Shown: positions 1 through 8,558 of the stretch, in pieces
Layout: every line of letters begins with the position of its first letter
Position numbering within the stretch: the stretch's first letter is position 1
Origin: Mycobacterium sp. 852002-40037_SCH5390672
Lineage (GTDB): Bacteria > Actinomycetota > Actinomycetes > Mycobacteriales > Mycobacteriaceae
DNA: 64,000 bases
NCBI RefSeq assembly: GCF_001665875.1
Contig: NZ_LZTA01000008.1
Coordinates: forward strand, 109,700 to 173,699
Reading direction: 5' to 3'
Translations under genes and position numbers: made by a program
Notes under the pieces: model-generated
Databases searched by the model: none
Told to the model about the DNA's origin: nothing
What the model saw: only the letters and a program-made list of their open reading frames with translations

Positions 1-270
1 GGCCACCCGGCGTCGCCGGTCTTGTGGACCAGCGGCCCGGTTGGGGAAGCGTGGCAAAACCACCTGCTGAGTCGGTGTAAACTGCTGGTCGCAGCTCGTT
101 CGCGGGCTGACTTCGCGCGTCTGCATCGCGTCTCTGGTTCCACTAGGAGAACGCAATCGCATGCCGGGCGGTCCCGACCGGGTTTTCCGGCTGGGTCCGG
201 CATCGCAGCAGCCGCCAGGGCCCGGCCTCACCCGATGCCAGGCGACAACCGACACAAGTAAGGCACAACC
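1..270 (+). other. rpsB upstream region, no gene called
   Basis: I see no convincing gene here. A 79-codon reading frame (22-261) is rich in Arg, Ala and Ser, has no ribosome binding site and no family resemblance, so I treat it as chance. The stretch probably holds the rpsB promoter and a long mRNA leader. A possible -10 hexamer TAAACT lies at 78-83 but has no good -35 partner. Ribosomal protein S2 leaders regulate translation in some bacteria; nothing I can read directly shows this here. Confidence 0.4.
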
Positions 271-1104
271 ATGGCCGTCGTAACCATGAAGCAGCTGCTG
301 GACAGCGGCACCCACTTCGGGCATCAGACCCGTCGCTGGAATCCCAAGATGAAGCGGTTCATCTTCACCGACCGCAACGGCATCTACATCATCGACCTGC
401 AGCAGACGCTGACCTTCATCGACCAGGCGTACGAATTCGTCAAAGAGACCGTCGCCCACGGCGGCAGTGTGCTGTTCGTCGGCACCAAGAAGCAAGCGCA
501 GGAATCGGTTGCCGCCGAGGCGACCCGCGTCGGAATGCCGTACGTGAACCAGCGCTGGCTGGGCGGCATGCTGACCAACTTCTCCACCGTGCACAAGCGG
601 CTGCAGCGCCTCAAGGAACTCGAGGCGATGGAGCAGACCGGCGGATTCGAGGGCCGCACCAAGAAGGAAATCTTGATGCTGACCCGCGAGAAGAACAAGC
701 TGGAGCGCAGCCTCGGCGGTATCCGCGACATGGCCAAGGTGCCGTCGGCCATCTGGGTCGTCGACACCAATAAGGAGCACCTCGCGGTCGCGGAGGCTCG
801 CAAGCTGAACATCCCGATCATCGCGATCCTGGACACCAACTGCGACCCCGACGAGGTCGACTACCCGATCCCCGGCAACGACGACGCTATCCGTTCGGCC
901 GCGTTGCTGACCAAGGTGATCGCCTCCGCCGTCGCCGAGGGCCTGCAGGCCCGCGCCGGCGTCGGCCGTGGCGACGGCAAGCCCGAGGCCGAGGCCGCCG
1001 AGCCGCTCGCCGAATGGGAGCAGGAGCTGCTGGCCTCCGCTACCGCCACCGCCCCCACCGACGCCGCTGCGGGCACCCCCGAACCAACCACTGACCCCTC
1101 ATAG
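271..1104 (+). CDS. rpsB: 30S ribosomal protein S2
   Basis: This is a structural protein of the small ribosomal subunit that binds 16S rRNA late in assembly and interacts with S1. The 277-residue protein begins [13 protein letters not shown] and carries the S2 signatures [15 protein letters not shown] near the N-terminus and [11 protein letters not shown] at about residue 92. The last 45 residues are an Ala/Pro/Glu-rich tail typical of actinobacterial S2. It is followed after 10 nt by tsf, the usual bacterial rpsB-tsf operon, and both match M. tuberculosis Rv2890c-Rv2889c. Confidence 0.98.
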   Translation: MAVVTMKQLLDSGTHFGHQTRRWNPKMKRFIFTDRNGIYIIDLQQTLTFIDQAYEFVKETVAHGGSVLFVGTKKQAQESVAAEATRVGMPYVNQRWLGGMLTNFSTVHKRLQRLKELEAMEQTGGFEGRTKKEILMLTREKNKLERSLGGIRDMAKVPSAIWVVDTNKEHLAVAEARKLNIPIIAILDTNCDPDEVDYPIPGNDDAIRSAALLTKVIASAVAEGLQARAGVGRGDGKPEAEAAEPLAEWEQELLASATATAPTDAAAGTPEPTTDPS

Positions 1105-1114
1105 GAAGGCTGAT

Positions 1115-1942
1115 ATGGCGAACTTCACCGCTGCCGACGTCAAGCGGCTTCGGGAACTCACCGGCGCCGGCATGCTCGACTGCAAGAACGCGCTGGCCGA
1201 AAACGGCGGCGATTTCGACAAGGCCGTCGAGGCGCTGCGGATCAAGGGCGCCAAAGACGTCGGCAAGCGCGCCGAGCGTGCGACGGCCGAAGGTTTGGTC
1301 GCGGCGCAGGGCGGCGCGCTGATCGAGCTGAACAGCGAGACCGACTTCGTCGCCAAGAACGCGGAGTTCCAGGCGCTGGCCGACCAGATCGTGGCGGCGG
1401 CCGTGTCGTCGAAGGCCAAGGACGTCGACGAGCTCAAGGCCGCCGGCATCGGTAACAAGACCGTCGAGCAGGCAATTGCGGAGCTGTCGGCCAAGATTGG
1501 CGAGAAGTTGGAGTTGCGCCGCGTCGCGAACTTCGACGGCACCGTCGAGACCTACCTGCACCGGCGGGCGGCCGACCTGCCGCCCGCGGTCGGCGTGCTG
1601 GTCGAATACTCGGGCGGCGGAACCCCCGCGGATAAAGACGCCGCACACGCCGTCGCTCTGCAGATCGCCGCGCTCAAGGCCCGCTACCTGTCCCGCGACG
1701 ACGTGCCCGAGGACGTGGTGGCCAGTGAGCGTCGTATCGCCGAGGAAACCGCCAAGGCGGAGGGCAAGCCGGAGCAGGCCCTGCCCAAGATCGTCGAGGG
1801 CCGGCTGACTGGCTTCTTCAAGGACGCGGTGCTGTTCGAGCAGCCGTCGGTGTCCGACAGCAAGAAGACCGTCAAGGCGCTGCTCGACGACGCCGGTGTC
1901 ACGGTGACGCGGTTCGTCCGCTTCGAGGTGGGCCAGGCCTAA
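1115..1942 (+). CDS. tsf: elongation factor Ts
   Basis: EF-Ts is the guanine-nucleotide exchange factor that recycles EF-Tu during translation. I chose the ATG at 1115 (275 aa) because it follows an AGGAAGG ribosome binding site and starts [19 protein letters not shown], the conserved UBA-like N-terminal domain. The exchange-core motif ETDFVAKN follows at about residue 73. The open frame extends upstream into rpsB, but that part is not EF-Ts-like. It is cotranscribed with rpsB. Confidence 0.98.
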   Translation: MANFTAADVKRLRELTGAGMLDCKNALAENGGDFDKAVEALRIKGAKDVGKRAERATAEGLVAAQGGALIELNSETDFVAKNAEFQALADQIVAAAVSSKAKDVDELKAAGIGNKTVEQAIAELSAKIGEKLELRRVANFDGTVETYLHRRAADLPPAVGVLVEYSGGGTPADKDAAHAVALQIAALKARYLSRDDVPEDVVASERRIAEETAKAEGKPEQALPKIVEGRLTGFFKDAVLFEQPSVSDSKKTVKALLDDAGVTVTRFVRFEVGQA

Positions 1943-2025
1943 CCCGCCCCGCATCGACCCGTCCGGGCCGCGGACAAGCCGGGAAACCTCCCGGTGGCGC
2001 GGGTGCGCGGGTTAGCGTCAGTGCT

Positions 2026-3432
2026 ATGCGACACGTGCACGCGTTCGGCGACGATGCCCTTGGCGATCTGGACGCGACCGGCCTCGCCGATGCCCTTCGG
2101 TGCGGCCGGGTGGGCAGGGCCGAGGTCGTCGAGGCCGCAATCGCCCGCACCGAGGCCGTCGACCCGCTGCTAAACGGGTTGGCGTACGCGGCTTTTGAGC
2201 AAGCGCGGGCGGCGGCAGCGGACCCTTTGAGCGGTTACTTCGGCGGCGTCCCGACATTCATCAAGGACAACGTCGACGTCGCCGGACAGCCCACGATGCA
2301 CGGCACCGACGCGTGGACGCGCTGGAATGCAGTCGCCGACAGCGTGTTCACCCGGCTGTACCTGGCCACCGGGCTGACCTCGGTGGGCAAGACGCAGTTG
2401 TCCGAATTCGGGTTCAGCGCGGCGGCCGAACACCCGCGGCTGGGCCCGGTCCGCAACCCGTGGGACACCGAATACACGGCCGGGGCGTCGTCGTCGGGTT
2501 CGGGCGCGTTCGTCGCCGCCGGTGTGGTGCCCATGGCGCACGCCAACGACGGCGGCGGCTCGATCCGGATTCCCGCCGCATGCAACGGATTGGTCGGACT
2601 CAAACCATCGCGCGGGCGATTGCCCTTGGACGTGACGCTGCGCCGGATGCCGGTCGGTGTCGTCGTCAACGGCGTGGTGACCCGTTCGGTCCGCGACACA
2701 GCGGCCTTTTACCGCGAGGCCGAGCGGATCTGGCGTAACCCCAAGCTGGCACCGGTCGGGGACGTTACCGCGCCCGGTCGCCAGCGGCTGCGGATCGCGG
2801 TGCTGACCCGTTCGGTGCAGCGCGAGTGCAGTCCCCAGGTGCGGGAGCTGACCCTGAAGTCCGCCGGCCTGCTCGAGGAGCTGGGCCACCGTGTCGAACA
2901 CGTCGACGAGCCTCCTGTCGCGGCCAGTTTCGTCGACGACTTCGTGATGTATTGGGGGTTTTTGGCGCTGGCCCAGGTACGCGGAGGGCGCCACATGTTC
3001 GGCGAGACCTTCGATCGCAGCAAGTTGGACAGCCTGACGCTGGGTCTTCTGCGGCACACCAGCCGCAACCTGCACCGCCTTCCGATGGCGATCGTGCGGC
3101 TGCGCCGGGCGCGCAGGCGCACCGCGCAGTTCTTCCGTACCTACGACGCGGTGCTCACACCGACCCTCGCCGACGAGACGCCCCGCATCGGATTCCTGGC
3201 GCCGACCGATTACCAGCAGGTGATCAGCCGCCTGATCGATTGGGTCTCGTTCACCCCGCTGCACAACGTCACCGGTGAACCCGCGATCTCACTGCCGTTG
3301 GCCCGGTCCGCTCACGGCATGCCGGTGGGCATGATGTTGTCGGCCGACATGGGGCAGGAAGCGCTGCTGCTCGAATTGGCCTATGAGCTCGAAGAGGCGC
3401 AGCCGTGGGCGCGCATCCACGCCGCCGCGTAG
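2026..3432 (+). CDS. amiC: amidase signature family hydrolase
   Basis: This is an amidase-signature serine hydrolase that cleaves carboxylic amides; the natural substrate is unknown. It is 468 aa and the positional orthologue of M. tuberculosis AmiC (Rv2888c). The Ser-cisSer-Lys triad is readable: Lys80 in GGVPTFIKDN, the Ser-rich loop GASSSGSGAF, and the nucleophile loop GGGSIRIPAACNG. The start ATG at 2026 lies 83 nt after tsf, and the MarR regulator gene converges on it from the other strand. Confidence 0.9.
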   Translation: MRHVHAFGDDALGDLDATGLADALRCGRVGRAEVVEAAIARTEAVDPLLNGLAYAAFEQARAAAADPLSGYFGGVPTFIKDNVDVAGQPTMHGTDAWTRWNAVADSVFTRLYLATGLTSVGKTQLSEFGFSAAAEHPRLGPVRNPWDTEYTAGASSSGSGAFVAAGVVPMAHANDGGGSIRIPAACNGLVGLKPSRGRLPLDVTLRRMPVGVVVNGVVTRSVRDTAAFYREAERIWRNPKLAPVGDVTAPGRQRLRIAVLTRSVQRECSPQVRELTLKSAGLLEELGHRVEHVDEPPVAASFVDDFVMYWGFLALAQVRGGRHMFGETFDRSKLDSLTLGLLRHTSRNLHRLPMAIVRLRRARRRTAQFFRTYDAVLTPTLADETPRIGFLAPTDYQQVISRLIDWVSFTPLHNVTGEPAISLPLARSAHGMPVGMMLSADMGQEALLLELAYELEEAQPWARIHAAA

Positions 3433-3454
3433 TCCGACCCGCTCGCGATCGCCG

Positions 3455-3874
3455 CTAGTCCGAGCCGAGTTTCTCGAGCATCCTTTTGAATTCGCGCTGC
3501 TGAGTTTCGGTGAGCTTGCCCAGGATGCGGGCGTCGGCGCCGCGGACCGCTCCTTCGGCGCGCTTGAGCAGGGCGCGGCCCTGGCCGGTCAGGTTGGCCG
3601 GGAGCGCGCGTCCCGAGGACACCGATGACGGGCGCGCCACCGCCCCGACTTCTTCCAGCTTGCGCAGCACCGTGTTCATCGCCTGCGGGGTGACGTTGGT
3701 GTGGCGGGACAACTCGGCGCTCGACATTCCCGGGAACATCGAAAGGATGCGCAGGCAAACGAATTCGGGCAGGGTCAGGCCGAGCGGACCCAACACGGCG
3801 GCAACCTCGGGTCGCAGCACCGCTCCCACCCGGTAGAGCAGGTAACCCAGCGGAGCATCGTCGGCCTGAATCAT
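3455..3874 (-). CDS. MarR-family transcriptional regulator (Rv2887-like)
   Basis: This is a 139-residue winged-helix repressor of the MarR family, positionally equivalent to M. tuberculosis Rv2887. The DNA-binding part is visible as MSSAELSRHTNVTPQAMNTVLRKLEEVGAV (residues about 50-79, shown here only as its helix-turn-helix span), followed by a shortened wing. In M. tuberculosis, Rv2887 represses a small drug-modifying regulon and its loss gives resistance to some inhibitors; transfer of that role to this protein is inference. A perfect palindrome covers its own start codon, pointing to autorepression. Confidence 0.88.
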   Translation of the reverse strand: MIQADDAPLGYLLYRVGAVLRPEVAAVLGPLGLTLPEFVCLRILSMFPGMSSAELSRHTNVTPQAMNTVLRKLEEVGAVARPSSVSSGRALPANLTGQGRALLKRAEGAVRGADARILGKLTETQQREFKRMLEKLGSD

Positions 3875-3891
3875 GTCAACGATATTGACAT
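3873..3891. promoter_or_regulatory. palindromic operator at the MarR gene start
   Basis: ATGTCAACGATATTGACAT is a perfect inverted repeat: arms TGTCAA (3874-3879) and TTGACA (3885-3890) around a 5-nt spacer, with one further A/T pair outside. It overlaps the regulator's start codon and faces the divergent ChaB-like gene. Size and symmetry fit a MarR dimer site. Function is inferred. Confidence 0.6.
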
Positions 3892-3996
3892 ATTTCTACC
3901 GGTCCGATGCGCACATTGTTCAGACCGTGATTGTCCGCGCCGCAACGGGGTAACCGACCGGTTACCTGAAGCGCTTGTGGCACACGGGGAGGTTCG

Positions 3997-4410
3997 ATGC
4001 CGAAGACGACAAAAGGCGGCGCTGCCAAAAAGAGCGAATTGCCCAGCACTTTGCAACGTTCCAGCGCCAAGGCGCAGCGTACGTTTGCGAAAACCCACGA
4101 TGCGGCAGCCGACGAGTACGGCAGCGAGGAGCGCGCCCACCGGGTGGCCTACTCCGCTGTCAAGCACAGTTTCGAAAAGGTCGGCGATCACTGGGAGTCC
4201 AAAGACGAGAAGGGCCCATCCGACGATCGGGCCAAGAGCGGTGGCCCGCGGCCAACCGGTCAGTCGGCCGAGGGCGTCGACGCCAACGCCAGCAAAAAGC
4301 ACCTGCTCGACGTGGCCCGCCGCCTCGACATCGCCGGCCGGTCCACCATGAACAAATCGGAGTTGGTCGACGCGATCAAGAAGCACAACCGCCGGGTCCG
4401 GGGCCGCTGA
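3997..4410 (+). CDS. ChaB-like protein with C-terminal SAP/Rho-N-like domain
   Basis: This 137-residue basic protein begins MPKTTKGGAAKKSELPSTLQ, the opening of ChaB-family proteins (ELPSTLQRSSAKAQRTF then AHRVAYSAVKHSFEKVGDHW, residues 13-68). The end (KKHLLDVARRLDIAGRSTMN, then KSELVDAIKKHN) resembles the short helical module at the N-terminus of Rho and in SAP-type nucleic-acid-binding domains. E. coli ChaB is called a cation transport regulator, but its biochemistry is poorly defined. The gene is divergent from the MarR gene and shares its 122-nt promoter region, so the regulator may control it. Confidence 0.8.
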   Translation: MPKTTKGGAAKKSELPSTLQRSSAKAQRTFAKTHDAAADEYGSEERAHRVAYSAVKHSFEKVGDHWESKDEKGPSDDRAKSGGPRPTGQSAEGVDANASKKHLLDVARRLDIAGRSTMNKSELVDAIKKHNRRVRGR

Positions 4411-4556
4411 GCCGGCGGCGCGTCGCACCCACACGCGGCCCCGCCGGGCCGGCAACTTGGAGGCCATCGCCACACGCAGTCCGATGGCCAACGAACCGGG
4501 TGGAAACCGAGTCCGTCGGAGTTTCCGTGGAAAGTGCTGCGATGCAACGTCTTTCG

Positions 4557-5396
4557 CTAGAGAATCGGTCGCCCCCCGGTCACGGCCACCCGCGCCCCGG
4601 AGATGTAACTGGCGTCATCGGAGGCCAACAACACGTAGATCGGCGCGAGTTCGGCGGGCTGTCCGGCGCGGCCCAGCGGTACGTTGTCGCCGAAAGATTC
4701 CACGCTGTCCGGCGGCATGGTCGACGGGATCAACGGTGTCCAGATCGGCCCGGGCGCCACGCTGTTCACTCGAATTCCTTTGTCGCCCAAGAGCTGGGCC
4801 AGGCTGGCGGAGAAATTCGCGATGGCCGCCTTCGTCGCCGCGTAGGGCGCCAGAGTGGGATTGGGTGTGTCGGAATTGACCGACGAGCTGCCGATAATCG
4901 ACGAGCCGGGGCCCATGTGCGGCACCGCAGCCTTCGCGAGGTAAAAATACGCACCGATGTTGAGCCTGAAGGTGTACTCCCACTCCTCGTCGCTGATCTC
5001 GTCGAGGCTCTTGCGCATCATCTGGTAGGCGGAGTTGTTGACCAGGATGTCCACGCCGCCCAATTCCTGCACCGCCCGGTCCACGACGGCGCGGCAGTGT
5101 GCAGCATCTGAGAGATCGCCGGGCACCAGCACGCATTTGCGCCCGGCATCGGTGACGTAACGGGCGACGTCACGCGCGTCGTCGTCCTCATTGAGGTAGG
5201 CGATCAATACGTCAGCACCTTCGCGCGCGAAGGCGATCGCGACAGCCCGCCCGATGCCGCTATCGCCGCCGGTGATGATCGCCTTTTTGCCCTGCAATTT
5301 TCCCGAACCCTGGTAACTGTTTTCCCCACAGTCGGGAATGGGTTCCATCTGCGCCTGTACGCCGGGAACTGATTGTTGTTGCGCCACAAAGCCCAT
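4557..5396 (-). CDS. short-chain dehydrogenase, general-stress type
   Basis: This is a 279-residue NAD(P)-dependent oxidoreductase of the classical SDR family. The Rossmann motif GGDSGIGRAVAIAFAREGAD starts near residue 43, NNSA is at about 123, the catalytic Ser lies in GSSSVNSD and the Tyr-Lys pair in YAATKAAIANF. The N-terminal extension with QMEPIPDCGENSYQGSGKL matches the YhdF/YdaD-like stress SDR subgroup often annotated as glucose/ribitol dehydrogenase; the substrate cannot be read from sequence. A small same-strand gene lies 84 nt upstream, so the two may share a transcript. Confidence 0.85.
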   Translation of the reverse strand: MGFVAQQQSVPGVQAQMEPIPDCGENSYQGSGKLQGKKAIITGGDSGIGRAVAIAFAREGADVLIAYLNEDDDARDVARYVTDAGRKCVLVPGDLSDAAHCRAVVDRAVQELGGVDILVNNSAYQMMRKSLDEISDEEWEYTFRLNIGAYFYLAKAAVPHMGPGSSIIGSSSVNSDTPNPTLAPYAATKAAIANFSASLAQLLGDKGIRVNSVAPGPIWTPLIPSTMPPDSVESFGDNVPLGRAGQPAELAPIYVLLASDDASYISGARVAVTGGRPIL

Positions 5397-5480
5397 GCGA
5401 TTTCCTTACCGATTCAAGATTGGTGTGTGATTCATGATCCGGACAACCAGGGGAGTCGTCGGCACTAACCAGGGACTGCT

Positions 5481-5702
5481 TTACGATTCGCGCGGCACCG
5501 GACCGACCGTAGGAACATCCGGGTCGTCGTCGGCGGGGGGCTCCGGATCGCGCCATTCCTCGCTACGACTGGATCGGTTGCCTCGAATCGTGCCCTCCAG
5601 TTCCTCCTTCAGCGCATCGTCCTCGCGTGAACTGTGTTTGGAGTTTCCGCGTTGCACCTCCGGCGCCCCCTTCGCGATCTGTCTCGATTGCCGCCCTGCC
5701 AC
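5481..5702 (-). CDS. small acidic hydrophilic protein, unknown function
   Basis: This 73-residue, highly charged protein is probably intrinsically disordered. It contains an acidic core DDALKEELEGTIRGNRSS and a C-terminal SRSEEWRDPEPPADDDPDVP segment. I recall a similar SREEWRxPEP...DD signature in small actinobacterial proteins of unknown function, but cannot confirm this. It sits upstream of the stress SDR on the same strand, which suggests a shared stress role. It could still be a spurious frame. Confidence 0.5.
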   Translation of the reverse strand: MAGRQSRQIAKGAPEVQRGNSKHSSREDDALKEELEGTIRGNRSSRSEEWRDPEPPADDDPDVPTVGPVPRES

Positions 5703-5749
5703 GGGGCCCGGGACACGACGATTGCCATGTGCAGGCCTCAGCGCACCGA

Positions 5750-5787
5750 CTACCCGTCAGTGCACGACCTACCCGTCAGTGCACGAC
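5750..5787. repeat. two tandem 19-bp direct repeats
   Basis: CTACCCGTCAGTGCACGAC occurs twice head to tail (5750-5768 and 5769-5787) with no mismatch, in the 298-nt gene-free gap (5703-6000) before the secreted DUF1942 protein. Each copy contains the palindrome GTGCAC. It may be a pair of regulator sites or a slippage duplication; the rest of the gap shows nothing I can interpret. Confidence 0.7.
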
Positions 5788-6000
5788 CTAATCGCTGCCG
5801 CCCGGTGTGAGTGTTGATGCAGTTGTTATGAACTGATGCCAAAGACGCTGTCCAAGAATGCAACATCTTTTCGCGGTTAACCGGCCAGTATGTGCGAATA
5901 CGCAGGCGCAGATGTTTAGAGCGGAAACCAGCGGGCTATTTGCTGCTTATATCTCTATGCCCTTCCGGGGGGCAATTGTTCGACACGAAAGGAATGGACA

Positions 6001-6558
6001 GTGAAGGTCACCAAGACTGCCGTTGCGACAGCTGCCACTGCCGGTGGGATAGCGCTGGCAAGTATTTTCGCGGCGACTCCCGCTTCTGCTGCGCCCAACA
6101 TTCAGGGGTTCGGCACCAGCGAACAACTCGTGGACGGGCCGCTGATCACCAATTACACGGTGAGCAACCTGCAGCCCAGTAATGTCACCATTCCCGGCTA
6201 CACGCCCAAGGGGACGCTCTACCAGGCCGACATCAGCGCCAGGTCGGACGGCGGGCTGGTCACCCCGATGGTCAACGACTTCATCGCCCGTGGGCCCAAC
6301 GGCCAGAACTACCGGGTGATCGACAAGGTGGGGACCCCGAACGGGCTCAACCCGGCGCCGATCTCACCGGGCAATGAGTCGACCGGCACGCTGTACTTCG
6401 ACGTGACCGGGGCACCCCCGAACGGCGTCGTCTACAACGACGGAACGCAAGACATTCTGATCTGGACGTCCAACGTGGAGGGTGGCTCGGCGCCCGGCGC
6501 GCCGAACAGCCCGGCACCGGGTGCTCCGCCTGCGCCCGCACCGCCGGCACACACTTAA
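6001..6558 (+). CDS. secreted MPT63/DUF1942-family protein
   Basis: This is a 185-residue exported protein starting with GTG after the strong ribosome binding site GAAAGGA. A Sec signal peptide with a Lys-containing start and Ala-rich core is followed by the cleavage site ATPASA at about residue 30. The mature part resembles the DUF1942/MPT63 family of mycobacterial immunogenic secreted proteins with an immunoglobulin-like beta sandwich; TLYFDVTG is a shared segment. A Pro/Ala-rich tail (last 25 residues) may be flexible or cell-wall-contacting. Function of the family is unknown. A perfect terminator hairpin follows 10 nt after the stop. Confidence 0.85.
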   Translation: MKVTKTAVATAATAGGIALASIFAATPASAAPNIQGFGTSEQLVDGPLITNYTVSNLQPSNVTIPGYTPKGTLYQADISARSDGGLVTPMVNDFIARGPNGQNYRVIDKVGTPNGLNPAPISPGNESTGTLYFDVTGAPPNGVVYNDGTQDILIWTSNVEGGSAPGAPNSPAPGAPPAPAPPAHT

Positions 6559-6568
6559 GCCGCTTGTG

Positions 6569-6607
6569 AAATCTCCCCGCGCCACGCCAGGTGGCGCGGG
6601 GAGATTT
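6569..6607 (+). terminator. strong transcription terminator hairpin
   Basis: The 17-bp arm AAATCTCCCCGCGCCAC (6569-6585) pairs perfectly with GTGGCGCGGGGAGATTT (6591-6607) across the 5-nt loop GCCAG. The stem ends in an AAA/TTT step, so it may stop transcription in both directions. It separates the DUF1942 gene from the acyltransferase gene. Confidence 0.9.
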
Positions 6608-6653
6608 GCATACGGGGGAATCGTGGGCGCCCGAACCGGGTACTCGACTACTC

Positions 6654-7592
6654 ATGAGTAACCCGGATCACAGGCCGGCGCAGGTACGTGCCCAAGCGCA
6701 GCAGCACGCCGAGCAAGCCCGCGAGGCAATGGAAGAACGACGCAGCAAACAAAGTGGCGGTCTAAGCGGCTGGGTGGCCGAGCGCGCGGCCAGATGGGAT
6801 CTTTCCGGCCAGGACGAGATCACCCTGCAGCGTCAGAAGTATCTGTGGAACGTCCTGGTGGACTATTGGTTCCGCATGGAGATCGACGGCTGGGAGAACC
6901 TTCCCGAGTCACCACCGGCGCTGTTGGTGGGGATTCACTCCGGCGCGCCGTTCGTGTGGGATGCGTGGACCGTCGGCCTGCAATGGTGGCGGCGATTCGG
7001 ACAGGATCGCCCCCTGCACGGCACCGCGCATGACGCATTGATGGCAATTCCCTTGTTCGGGCGTTATTTCCGGTCCATGGGGGTGCTGCCGGCCGCCCCG
7101 GACGCGATTGCCACCGCATTGGCGGAAGGGCGTGACGTGGCGCTGTGGCCCGGCGGCGAGGTGGACTCGCTACGCCCGTGGACCGAGCGCGATCAGGCCA
7201 ACCTCGCGGGACGGACCGGCTTCGTCAAGATGGCCATTCGTGCCGGCGTGCCGATCGTGCCCATCGCCACCGTCGGCGGCGCCGACGCGATGCCGGTGCT
7301 GATCCGCGGCGACCGGTTGTCGAAAGCGCTGCGCTTGGACCGGATCTTGCGGCTGAAGGTGTTCCCAGTGGCCGTCTCGTTGCCATGGGGGATCGCGCCG
7401 GCGGCGCTTCCGCAGCTGCCCCTGCCGGCCAAGATCAGAACCCGGTTCATGCCCGCGGTGGAACTCGACAACGATCCCGAGCGCGCGCAGGACGACGAAT
7501 ACGTCGAACGCAAATACCATGAGGTCCAAGACGCCATTCAGGAAGGGATGGATGCGCTGGCGCGCAAGCGCGCATTCCCGTTGTTCGGCTGA
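6654..7592 (+). CDS. PlsC-like lysophospholipid acyltransferase
   Basis: This 312-residue protein resembles the mycobacterial 1-acylglycerol-phosphate acyltransferase-like family. The putative active-site block is LLVGIHSGAPFVWDAW (about residues 92-107), where His and Asp are separated by seven residues rather than the four of the textbook H-X4-D box, and the second block is GRDVALWPGGEVDS. The open frame starts earlier, but inside the terminator hairpin, so I prefer the ATG at 6654 (MSNPDHRPAQ). A Gln/Ala/Arg-rich helical N-terminus precedes the catalytic domain. The acyl acceptor is unknown. Confidence 0.75.
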   Translation: MSNPDHRPAQVRAQAQQHAEQAREAMEERRSKQSGGLSGWVAERAARWDLSGQDEITLQRQKYLWNVLVDYWFRMEIDGWENLPESPPALLVGIHSGAPFVWDAWTVGLQWWRRFGQDRPLHGTAHDALMAIPLFGRYFRSMGVLPAAPDAIATALAEGRDVALWPGGEVDSLRPWTERDQANLAGRTGFVKMAIRAGVPIVPIATVGGADAMPVLIRGDRLSKALRLDRILRLKVFPVAVSLPWGIAPAALPQLPLPAKIRTRFMPAVELDNDPERAQDDEYVERKYHEVQDAIQEGMDALARKRAFPLFG

Positions 7593-7623
7593 CTGAGCAC
7601 CAAAGGCGTTGTGGCCGAGGGAC

Positions 7624-8379
7624 TTAGGCCTCCCACGCATCCGGGTTCAGCCGATCCGCGGCGGGCGTTGTGGTCCGCATCGGCGTCAGCATCGAGTCGG
7701 CGACGACCCATTCGGGTTGCGGTGGTGTCGCCGCCCGGTAGCCGACTCCCCGCACGGTGTCGACCATGAATTGGTGCCGGGTGCCGAGCTTGGCGCGCAG
7801 CCGTCGAATGTGAACATCGACGGTACGCACCTTGCCGGTACTGTCGTGGCCCCACGCCTCCTGCATCAGCCGGGTTCGGGTAAATGCCTGACCGGCATGC
7901 TGCACAAGGAAATTCAGCAATTTGAACTCGGTGAGCGTCAGCCCCAGGTCGTTGCCGCCCAGCGATGCGGTGAAACTGGCCGGATGCAGAAGAAGGTCGC
8001 CGAACTTCAGCGTGCCGTCGACCGCGCTGCGCCGGCGGCCGATCGCAAGCCGCAGCCGTGCCTGCAACTCTTCGGCGCCGGTACCGGGCAGCATCACGTC
8101 ATCGAAGTTGCAGTCGACGTCGACCGCCGCGCAATCCGCCGGTGCCACCAGGGCCACCACCGCGGTGCCGGGGTTGTCGGTCGTCAGTCGATGGCTGACA
8201 GCCTGGGCCACCGCCATGTTGCTGCGCGCATCCACGATCGCGACGTCGGCCGCGGCGTAATGCCCGTCGGTCTCGGCCGTCAAGGTGACGCGGCGCATCG
8301 GCTGCGCGAACGTGGCCAACTCCGGTAGGGCTGATTCGAAATCATCCTCATCGGTGAGCACTACCACGTCCAACAACAT
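7624..8379 (-). CDS. OmpR/PhoB-type regulator with degenerate receiver (Rv2884-like)
   Basis: This 251-residue transcription factor is the positional orthologue of M. tuberculosis Rv2884 and resembles GlnR. The N-terminal receiver-like domain (1-120) lacks an obvious phosphorylation pocket, while the C-terminal winged helix is clear: LTLTEFKLLNFLVQHAGQAF then TRTRLMQEAWGH and VDVHIRRLRAKLG, ending in VDTVRGVGYR. I chose the ATG at 8379 because GAGG lies 7 nt upstream; a GTG at 8421 is an alternative. No sensor kinase gene is adjacent, so it is an orphan and its targets are unknown. Confidence 0.85.
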   Translation of the reverse strand: MLLDVVVLTDEDDFESALPELATFAQPMRRVTLTAETDGHYAAADVAIVDARSNMAVAQAVSHRLTTDNPGTAVVALVAPADCAAVDVDCNFDDVMLPGTGAEELQARLRLAIGRRRSAVDGTLKFGDLLLHPASFTASLGGNDLGLTLTEFKLLNFLVQHAGQAFTRTRLMQEAWGHDSTGKVRTVDVHIRRLRAKLGTRHQFMVDTVRGVGYRAATPPQPEWVVADSMLTPMRTTTPAADRLNPDAWEA

Positions 8380-8510
8380 CTCCAAACCTCGGTCCCGGCT
8401 TCCCCCCCGGTCCGTAGGCACCTCCGCGGAGATGTCTTACAGCGCTACGCCCGCATACCCGGCCAGCTGAAAACTATGCAACTCAAGGCGCCCACTCAGC
8501 TCAAAGAAAG

Positions 8511-8550
8511 ACGATGGGCCCGGCCCGTATCAACGGACCAGGCCCATCGT
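8511..8550 (-). terminator. terminator after the CsbD-like gene
   Basis: The arm ACGATGGGCC (8511-8520) pairs with GGCCCATCGT (8541-8550). Read on the minus strand the hairpin follows the CsbD-like stop codon by 8 nt and is followed by CTTTCTTT, so it resembles an intrinsic terminator. Confidence 0.8.
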
Positions 8551-8558
8551 TCAGCCTG

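Noticed and set aside
22..261. 79-codon frame before rpsB
   Set aside because: No ribosome binding site, biased Arg/Ala/Ser composition and no family likeness; the position fits an rpsB leader.
3975..5111. 378-codon plus-strand frame across the ChaB-like and SDR genes
   Set aside because: It reads out of frame through the ChaB-like gene and antisense through the SDR; both of those are supported by motifs.
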